A stretch of 12,549 nucleotides of DNA from an uncultured Lachnospiraceae bacterium (GTDB lineage Bacteria > Bacillota > Clostridia > Lachnospirales > Lachnospiraceae): NCBI GenBank assembly GCA_910584695.1, contig CAJUBR010000079.1:1-12549 (forward strand). Reading direction: 5' to 3'. A program made the translations under genes and the position numbers. The notes under the pieces are model-generated. The model was not told the DNA's origin. It worked only from the letters and a program-made list of their open reading frames with translations, and searched no databases. Shown one piece after another: positions 1-5,339 of this stretch (the stretch's first letter is position 1; every line of letters starts with the position of its first letter).

Positions 1-77
1 CAGGAGATAGTTTCTTTACTGTAAATATTTAAAGGCTTTCAGTACAGTTATTGTGTACGGAGGTCTTTTTGTGTTGC

Positions 78-111
78 TTGTCTTTTGAAAATGAATATGT
101 TATATTATAAT
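78..111 (+). promoter_or_regulatory. Sigma-A-like promoter for the HTH/cupin - MBL operon
   Basis: An AT-rich stretch has two overlapping candidate promoters: TTGTCT (78-83) with 17 bp to TATATT (101-106), and TTTTGA (83-88) with 17 bp to TATAAT (106-111). Either would start transcription roughly 25-35 nt before the regulator's ATG at 144. An inverted repeat GTACA-7-TGTAC (42-58) lies just upstream and could be an operator. The assignment rests on sequence match only. Confidence 0.5.
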
Positions 112-143
112 AAAATATGCTATATAAAACAGGAAGGATAAAA

Positions 144-686
144 ATGGTTAAATTAACAGTAGGAAAACATCTGAAAGATATTCGCCAAAGGCGGGAACTT
201 ACTTTAGAAGAGGTTGCTGCTTTGACAGAAGTCAGCAAACCAATGCTTGGGCAAATTGAAAGGGGACAATCTTCTCCCACGATCACTACGCTTTGGAAAA
301 TTGCAACGGGTTTAAAAGTACCTTTGTCATCCTTTTTAAAGGAAGACAAAGTGCAGTATTCGGTTATTAATTTAGCAGGACAAGAAGCTGTGTCCGCTGA
401 AAATGGTGCTATGAGAGCCTATACACTGTTTTCCTATGATCCGATACGAAATTTTGAGGCTTTTTATATTGAGTTTGACGCTGGCTGTATGCACTTTTCA
501 GATCCGCACAATGACAATGTAGAAGAAACAGTTTATGTCATAAATGGAAAACTCGATATGGTTATAAACGGTGAAAAAATTATATTGACACAGAAACAGG
601 CAATTCGCTTTTTGGCAAATGTTCCTCATAGCTATCAGAATAATTACGATGGGCTTTGCAGTGTTTATAACACAATTTTTTATTGA
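144..686 (+). CDS. XRE-family HTH regulator with C-terminal cupin domain
   Basis: A 180-residue DNA-binding regulator. Residues about 7-62 form an XRE/Cro-type helix-turn-helix (LTLEEVAALTEVSKPMLGQI, then ERGQSSPTITTLWKIA), ending in the usual PL-SSF segment. Residues about 100-175 read as a small cupin barrel: the motif-1 region is PHNDNVEETVYVINGKL and the motif-2 region is FLANVPHSYQN. The first cupin motif lacks a full HxH pair, so metal binding is uncertain. This HTH-cupin layout is common in regulators that sense small metabolites through the cupin. I chose ATG 144 because AGGAAGG (131-137) lies 6 nt upstream; an in-frame upstream start at 117 has no such site and would fall near the predicted transcription start. 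The hydrolase gene follows after 19 nt and probably shares the transcript, so the regulator may control it and itself. The ligand is unknown. Confidence 0.85.
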   Translation: MVKLTVGKHLKDIRQRRELTLEEVAALTEVSKPMLGQIERGQSSPTITTLWKIATGLKVPLSSFLKEDKVQYSVINLAGQEAVSAENGAMRAYTLFSYDPIRNFEAFYIEFDAGCMHFSDPHNDNVEETVYVINGKLDMVINGEKIILTQKQAIRFLANVPHSYQNNYDGLCSVYNTIFY

Positions 687-705
687 TGAAAGAAGGTATT
701 GTTTT

Positions 706-1587
706 ATGTATGAATTAAATCAAATTGGAGAGAAAAGTTACTATATAAATTGTCCGGCAAAAATAGGCATTTACTGTGCAGATGAAACAAATGTATATCT
801 GATTGACAGTGGAAATGATAAAAATGCAGGCAAAAGAGTACATAAAATATTGAACGAGAAGGGTTGGAATTTAAAGGGCATTTTAAATACACACTCCAAT
901 GCAGACCATATCGGGGGAAATCAGTATTTGCAGCAGCAACTGGATTGTAAAATTTTTTCGAATGGAATTGAAAAAGCCTTTATCGAGTATCCTATTTTAG
1001 AGCCGTCTTTCTTATACGGAGGTTATCCAAGCAAGGATTTATGTCATAAATTTTTACTTGCTAAGCCAAGCGAAGTTACAGATTTTTCGGATGACGATTT
1101 TCCAAAAGAAATTGAGCTCATTCCGCTTAAAGGACATTTTTTCAATATGGTTGGTTTTCGCACTCCCGATGACACTCTATTTCTGGCGGATTGTCTTTCA
1201 AGCAAGGAAACTCTGGACAAATATCAAATCGGATTTATTTATGATGTAGCTGAATATTTGAATACGCTTGAAAAAGTAAAAACGCTTAAAGCAAAAATGT
1301 TTGTGCCGGCTCACGCACCTGTAACGGATGATATTACAGAACTTGCCAATTACAATATTAACAAAGTGGATGAGATTGCAAACCGGATATTATCAATCTG
1401 CAAGGAACCAACCAATTTTGAAAGCATATTGCAAAAGTTGTTTTCTGATTTTGGATTAACAATGAATTTTGAGCAATATGCACTTGTTGGCAGTACGATT
1501 CGTTCCTATCTCTCTTGGCTGAAAGATAATGGTAAACTTACTGTTGTGTTTGAAAATAATTTATTAAAATGGAGTAACATTGTATAA
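706..1587 (+). CDS. MBL-fold metallo-hydrolase with altered HxHxDH motif
   Basis: A 293-residue protein of the metallo-beta-lactamase fold. The N-terminal strand pair ends in VYLIDSG (30-36), typical of the fold. The metal motif reads NTHSNADHIGGN (61-72), giving H63, D67 and H68, but the second His of HxHxDH is Asn65. Further expected ligands are present: H144 in LKGHFF, D162 in LFLADC and H203 in VPAHAP. A helical C-terminal extension (about 225-293) may be a substrate lid or a winged-helix-like region. Hydrolases in this superfamily act on thioesters, lactones, phosphoesters and more, and I cannot name the substrate. I chose ATG 706 because AGAAGG (691-696) precedes it; the longer reading frame from 619 would overlap the regulator by about 70 nt and begin without a ribosome site. 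It is most likely in an operon with the HTH/cupin gene. Its stop codon lies exactly where the ilvC remnant begins. Confidence 0.85.
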   Translation: MYELNQIGEKSYYINCPAKIGIYCADETNVYLIDSGNDKNAGKRVHKILNEKGWNLKGILNTHSNADHIGGNQYLQQQLDCKIFSNGIEKAFIEYPILEPSFLYGGYPSKDLCHKFLLAKPSEVTDFSDDDFPKEIELIPLKGHFFNMVGFRTPDDTLFLADCLSSKETLDKYQIGFIYDVAEYLNTLEKVKTLKAKMFVPAHAPVTDDITELANYNINKVDEIANRILSICKEPTNFESILQKLFSDFGLTMNFEQYALVGSTIRSYLSWLKDNGKLTVVFENNLLKWSNIV

Positions 1588-1839
1588 AATGGCATATTTT
1601 GAATGCTGCCATGAAATGAAACTGATTGTAGACCTTATAAATAGGGGCGGTCTTAGCATGATGAGGTATTCCATCAGCGATACAGCCGAATATGGAGATT
1701 ACATTACGGGCGGCTGCTTGAAAACCAATCGGACAGAGTATATTTCAACGCCAAAAGGCAGATGGAATCCGAGCATGAAATTGAAAAGGTTGGAACGGAA
1801 CTTAGAGGCTTGATGTCATGGATGAAAAAAGATGTTTAA
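1580..1839 (+). pseudogene. ilvC: Decayed 3' fragment of ketol-acid reductoisomerase gene
   Basis: This is a remnant of the C-terminal (knotted, Mg-binding) domain of IlvC, the NADP-dependent branched-chain amino acid enzyme. One frame gives MAYFECCHEMKLIVDLI and then MRYSISDTAEYGDYITG (about 1589-1710), which closely match the conserved IlvC C-terminal core. The continuation is in the next frame: LLENQSDRVYFNAKRQMESE then EKVGTELRGLMSWMKKDV and a stop at 1837-1839, matching the normal IlvC tail. Between the blocks about 30 residues expected in IlvC are missing and the frame changes, so an internal deletion near 1705-1716 destroyed it. The 5' three-quarters of the gene, including the Rossmann domain, is absent. 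The fragment cannot encode an active enzyme. A 77-codon reading frame (1580-1813) runs through the junction but ends out of frame with the true tail. The recognition is by memory of the family; I am confident because both blocks are diagnostic. Confidence 0.88.
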
Positions 1840-1947
1840 AGAAATATGATATAGAAAGAGGACATCCATAACGAAGGAACTGGGGACAATGTTTATGATG
1901 ATTGGGGGGTTTTGTTATCTGAGACAATTTTACCTAAAAGCAGGACG

Positions 1948-1976
1948 TTGATTATAATAATCAATTTGGGTATAAT
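1948..1976 (+). promoter_or_regulatory. Strong sigma-A-like promoter overlapping a palindrome
   Basis: TTGATT (1948-1953), a 17-bp spacer and TATAAT (1971-1976) make the best sigma-A match in the window, about 30 nt before the GNAT start. A perfect palindrome with 7-bp arms, TTGATTA-TAA-TAATCAA (1948-1964), covers the -35 box and most of the spacer, as a repressor operator would. The rest of the gap from 1840 to 1947 holds nothing I recognise. Confidence 0.65.
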
Positions 1977-2005
1977 AAAGGCAAAAAAGGAGGAAATTGC
2001 TTAAG

Positions 2006-2746
2006 ATGAGAGATATTACGGATATATTTGGTGATTGGAGTGAGTCCGCAATATGGTCTTGCTTACAAGGTATAATGGGAGAGGTATATACGAATACTTT
2101 GAATGATGCGGCAGTGGCAATATTAGGAGATTTTGCTTTTTATGCAGGAAGGCCAAGCGAGGAATTAATCAGATTCAAACCGGAAAGCTGTGAACAGGAT
2201 TTTATCATTATGGTTCCACAGAATGATGCATGGGCAAAGTTAATTGAAAAGTGCTACGGAGATAAAGCAAAAAAAGTTTCAAGATATGCAATCAAAAAAG
2301 AAAAAGATATTTTTGATGTATGTAAATTAGAACAGGCCATTTTTGAATTGCCAGAGGGTTATGAATTGAAATTGATAGAAGAACATGAATATGATTTGTG
2401 TCAGAATAACAGATGGGCAAATGACTTGGTATCGCAATTTAAGGATTATGATACATATAAAAAATTAGGATTAGGTGTAGTTGTATTAAAGGATGGAGAA
2501 TTAGTAGCAGGTGCTTCCTCCTATAGCAGATATAATGAAGGTATTGAAATAGAAATTGACACGAGGAAAGATCACAGAAGAAAGGGATTGGCATATGCGT
2601 GTGGAGCGAAGCTGATTTTAGAGTGTTTGAAAAAAGGGTTATATCCAAGCTGGGATGCACAAAATATGTGGTCTGTGGCATTAGCGGAGAAATTGGGATA
2701 TCATTTTAGTCATGAATATACGGCTTACGAAATAATCGGATATTAA
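2006..2746 (+). CDS. GNAT-family N-acetyltransferase (PF12746-like)
   Basis: A 246-residue predicted acetyl-CoA-dependent acyltransferase. The GNAT core is in the C-terminal half: a beta strand with VVVLKDGELVAGASSYSRY, then the acetyl-CoA loop IDTRKDHRRKGLAYACGAKL (184-203), in which R-R-K-G-L-A (191-196) fits the Q/RxxGxG/A motif. WDAQNMWSVALAEKLGY near the end is the typical tail of the Clostridia/Bacillus family I know as 'GNAT acetyltransferase' PF12746. The N-terminal half is the variable substrate-side domain of that family. Acceptor unknown. Start: AAGGAGG (1987-1993) lies 12 nt before ATG 2006 and only 3 nt before an in-frame TTG at 1997; ATG 2006 is preferred though its spacing is long. 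It is probably monocistronic from the 1948 promoter, but no terminator separates it from the two-component genes downstream, so read-through is possible. Confidence 0.85.
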   Translation: MRDITDIFGDWSESAIWSCLQGIMGEVYTNTLNDAAVAILGDFAFYAGRPSEELIRFKPESCEQDFIIMVPQNDAWAKLIEKCYGDKAKKVSRYAIKKEKDIFDVCKLEQAIFELPEGYELKLIEEHEYDLCQNNRWANDLVSQFKDYDTYKKLGLGVVVLKDGELVAGASSYSRYNEGIEIEIDTRKDHRRKGLAYACGAKLILECLKKGLYPSWDAQNMWSVALAEKLGYHFSHEYTAYEIIGY

Positions 2747-2896
2747 GTATTTTGTATTGGGGGGATTTTACATCGAAGAATCTTTAAAAAGGAAAAAGAT
2801 AAGACGGGTTACAAAAGAAGGTGTGATAGAGGTAGAAAAATTTAAGACAAATTTTTGCTTACAGAATTTGGTAATAATCAGGAAAGGAAAAAAGAA

Positions 2897-3583
2897 ATGA
2901 AACGAATTTTTTTGGTTGAGGATGACAGGGAGATTGCCAAGAACCTTATACTTTTGCTTCACCAGGAAGGGTTTACTGTTACGCATGTTGGAACACAGGA
3001 GGAGGCATATTCGTTATTTGACGGAAATAAATATGATCTGGCATTGGTTGATATCTCCCTGCCTGATGGGAACGGCTTTGCGGTTTGTACACAGATGAAA
3101 CAATCAAGGGATATTCCTGTCATTTTTCTGACAGCTTCCGGGGATGAAGCGAGTGTTGTTACCGGACTGAATATGGGGGGAGATGATTATATTATTAAAC
3201 CGTTTCGGCCAAGGGAATTGATTGCACGGATTGAAAATGCCCTGCGGAAATCAGGACATTCCCCGTCTGTTTTTGAACACTTGGGACTTTATGTTGATGT
3301 AACGAATGGTATTGTGAAAAAAGACGGGAAAGAGGTTTTTCTTTCAGCACTGGAATACCGTTTGCTGTTAGTATTTGTAGGCAGTCCTAAAAGTATCATA
3401 ACAAGGGACAGGCTGTTAGATGAATTGTGGGATGCGGCAGGTGAGTTTGTCAATAACAACACACTGACTGTATATATTAAGCGTCTGAGGGAAAAGATTG
3501 AAAAAGACCCTGGGAATCCGGAGATTATTTTGACCGTGAGAGGAACCGGGTACCGGTTGGGGGGCAACTATGTTTCGAAATAG
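2897..3583 (+). CDS. OmpR/PhoB-type response regulator
   Basis: A 228-residue transcription factor. Residues 1-115 form a receiver domain with the acidic pocket E8/D9/D10, phospho-acceptor D52 (LVDISLPDGNG), switch T79 (IFLTAS) and K101 (IIKPF). Residues about 130-226 form a winged helix (LSALEYRLLLVF, then NTLTVYIKRLREKIEKD and VRGTGYRL), the OmpR/PhoB DNA-binding fold. I chose ATG 2897, with GGAAAGG (2881-2887) 9 nt upstream, because it begins exactly at the receiver domain; upstream in-frame TTG 2855 would add unrelated residues. The kinase gene overlaps its last 14 nt. The likely role is to control the adjacent ABC transporter genes in response to the kinase, as in Bce- or Van-type systems. 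The 150 nt before it contain no promoter I can defend; they do contain an open frame without a normal start codon, ending in ATGA at this gene's ATG. Confidence 0.93.
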   Translation: MKRIFLVEDDREIAKNLILLLHQEGFTVTHVGTQEEAYSLFDGNKYDLALVDISLPDGNGFAVCTQMKQSRDIPVIFLTASGDEASVVTGLNMGGDDYIIKPFRPRELIARIENALRKSGHSPSVFEHLGLYVDVTNGIVKKDGKEVFLSALEYRLLLVFVGSPKSIITRDRLLDELWDAAGEFVNNNTLTVYIKRLREKIEKDPGNPEIILTVRGTGYRLGGNYVSK

Positions 3584-4559
3584 AGAAATTCGACAGTTTT
3601 TGGTCTTGTTTTTGGTAATCACAGCAGTTGCAGCAATAGTGGGGTTTATCATTCATCCGGCAGCGGGAATCCTGATTCTTATTGTAGCTACTGCTTTTGG
3701 AAGTACATTTTTTATGTTTACCAAAGCCAGATATAAGAGGATTGCCGGGATGGCAGAACAAATTGATCTTGTGCTTCATAATGAGGAACATTTGTATGTC
3801 AGTGAATCGGAAGAGGGGGAACTATCCATTTTGGAAAGTGAGATAACAAAGATGACGCTGCGTATTCGGGAGCAAAATGATGCACTGAAAAGGGATAAGA
3901 AACATCTTGCGGATTCCCTTGCCGATATTGCACACCAGCTTCGTACTCCACTGACTTCTGCAAATTTGATTTTGTCACTGTTAAAGAATACTGCAGAAGA
4001 AAATGAGAGGATGGGCTTACTGCGGGAAACAGAGGAATTGTTTGTACAGATGGACTGGCTGATTACCTCTTTGTTAAAATTATCCCGTTTGGATGCCGGT
4101 ATTGTAGTTTTTCAAAAAGAGCGGATGGAAGTAAACCATCTAATCCGAGAGGCGCTTTGTTCTCTTTTGATTCCGATGGAACTGCACAATATCACATTGC
4201 AGTTGGACGCACCGGAGGGAATGGAGATTTGGGGGGATTTGGCATGGCTTTCCCAGGCAATTCAAAATATCCTAAAAAACTGCATGGAGAGCGTCGGTGA
4301 TGACGGTAGAATTGAGATTATATGTACAGAGAATCCGTTGTTTACTGAGATTATGATTCATGACAGCGGTGAAGGTTTTGAGAAAGAAGATTTGCCGCAC
4401 CTATTTGACAGATTTTACCGTGGGAAAAGTGCAGGTGCTGCAGGCTATGGGATTGGTCTGGCACTTTCCAGAATGATCATCATCCGGCAGGGCGGTACAG
4501 TTACGGCAAAAAATCATCCCCGAAACGGTGCTGTATTTTCTATCCGTTTTTCAAAGTGA
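3570..4559 (+). CDS. Sensor histidine kinase, intramembrane-sensing type
   Basis: A 329-residue membrane kinase. Two transmembrane helices (about 9-28 and 32-50) are joined by only a few residues (HPA), so there is almost no extracytoplasmic sensor. A linker follows, then the dimerisation/phospho-acceptor helix with H122 in LADIAHQLRTPLTS, and the ATPase domain: N box with N233/N237 (QNILKNCMES), G1 DSGEGF (265-270), F box LFDRFYRG (278-285) and G2 GYGIGL (292-297). All catalytic boxes are present. Kinases of this shape (BceS-like intramembrane sensors) usually get their signal from a partner ABC transporter rather than a ligand, and an ABC transporter follows directly. ATG 3570 overlaps the regulator's end by 14 nt and sits behind a G-rich ribosome site, suggesting translational coupling. 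The product is assigned confidently; the transporter-coupled sensing is inference from architecture and gene order. Confidence 0.93.
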   Translation: MFRNREIRQFLVLFLVITAVAAIVGFIIHPAAGILILIVATAFGSTFFMFTKARYKRIAGMAEQIDLVLHNEEHLYVSESEEGELSILESEITKMTLRIREQNDALKRDKKHLADSLADIAHQLRTPLTSANLILSLLKNTAEENERMGLLRETEELFVQMDWLITSLLKLSRLDAGIVVFQKERMEVNHLIREALCSLLIPMELHNITLQLDAPEGMEIWGDLAWLSQAIQNILKNCMESVGDDGRIEIICTENPLFTEIMIHDSGEGFEKEDLPHLFDRFYRGKSAGAAGYGIGLALSRMIIIRQGGTVTAKNHPRNGAVFSIRFSK

Positions 4560-4567
4560 CAAATCTC

Positions 4568-4609
4568 TCACTTAAAAGTCACTCAGATGTAAGCTGAAAG
4601 TTCTATGAT
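4568..4609 (+). promoter_or_regulatory. Candidate activator-dependent promoter of the ABC operon
   Basis: The 90-nt gap between the kinase and ATPase genes contains a direct repeat TCACT (4568-4572) and TCACT (4579-4583), spaced 11 bp or one helical turn, as OmpR/PhoB-type regulators prefer. A -10-like TATGAT (4604-4609) has no good -35 box at the proper distance (4581-4586 is ACTCAG), and the repeats end right there. This arrangement fits activation by the response regulator encoded just upstream. Inference from pattern only. Confidence 0.4.
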
Positions 4610-4649
4610 ATGGGTGAATTTAAAGTATTACAAAAGGGAGGCTCAAGTG

Positions 4650-5339
4650 ATGGAGTTTTTAAAAGTTGAAAATTTATGTAAAGTTTATGGGAAGGATGAG
4701 AATCAAGTGATTGCACTTGATAATGTATCTCTTACCATTGAGAAAGGGGATTTTACCGCAATTATCGGTTCTTCCGGTTCCGGAAAATCTACGTTGCTGC
4801 ATGCTATAGCAGGTGTGGATGTGCCTACCAGCGGAAAAATCTATCTGGACGGACAGGATGTTTATGCAGGAAGCAATGAAAGTCTTGCTATTTTCCGCCG
4901 CCGTCAGGTTGGGTTAATCTATCAGTTTAATAATCTGATTCCTACTCTAAATGTGGTGGAAAACATTACACTTCCAATTTTGATGGACCGGCGGAAAGTG
5001 AACAGGGAACGGTTGGAGGATTTGTTAGAGCTATTAGGGCTTAAGGAACGCAGAACCCATCTGCCAAACCAGTTATCAGGTGGTCAGCAGCAGCGTGTCG
5101 CTATCGGAAGGGCACTTATGAATGCACCGGCAGTGATGCTAGCAGATGAACCCACCGGTGCCTTGGACAGCCGGAATGGTCATGAAATTATCCGCCTGTT
5201 AAAGGAAAGCAACAAAAAATACGGACAGACCCTGATCCTTGTCACCCATGACGAAAACATCGCCCTGCAGGCTGACCGGATTATTACCATTGCAGACGGG
5301 AATGTAGTGGGAGATGAAAGGCAGGTGTCACAGGCATGA
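4650..5339 (+). CDS. ABC transporter ATP-binding protein (MacB/LolD/BceA-like)
   Basis: A 229-residue nucleotide-binding subunit that powers the FtsX-type permease encoded next to it. Motifs in order: Walker A GSSGSGKST (40-48), Q-loop YQFNNLIP (91-98), signature LSGGQQQR (142-149), Walker B VMLADEPT (162-169), D-loop ALD (171-173) and H-loop THD (H200). This is the classic MacB/LolD/BceA-type domain of the standard length. Its usual partners are mechanotransmission-type permeases acting on lipoproteins, peptides or antimicrobial peptides at the membrane. I chose ATG 4650, with AAGGGAGG (4634-4641) 8 nt upstream; in-frame ATG 4605 would place that ribosome site inside the gene. The stop overlaps the permease start as ATGA (5336-5339), so the two are translationally coupled. 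Confidence 0.93.
   Translation: MEFLKVENLCKVYGKDENQVIALDNVSLTIEKGDFTAIIGSSGSGKSTLLHAIAGVDVPTSGKIYLDGQDVYAGSNESLAIFRRRQVGLIYQFNNLIPTLNVVENITLPILMDRRKVNRERLEDLLELLGLKERRTHLPNQLSGGQQQRVAIGRALMNAPAVMLADEPTGALDSRNGHEIIRLLKESNKKYGQTLILVTHDENIALQADRIITIADGNVVGDERQVSQA

Noticed and set aside
619..705. N-terminal extension of the metallo-hydrolase to an upstream start
   Set aside because: It would overlap the regulator gene by about 70 nt, has no ribosome site, and adds residues foreign to the fold; ATG 706 has AGAAGG at a proper distance.
4605..4649. Longer ATPase start at ATG 4605
   Set aside because: It would put the clear AAGGGAGG ribosome site inside the gene and adds residues before the normal ABC start; ATG 4650 fits both.
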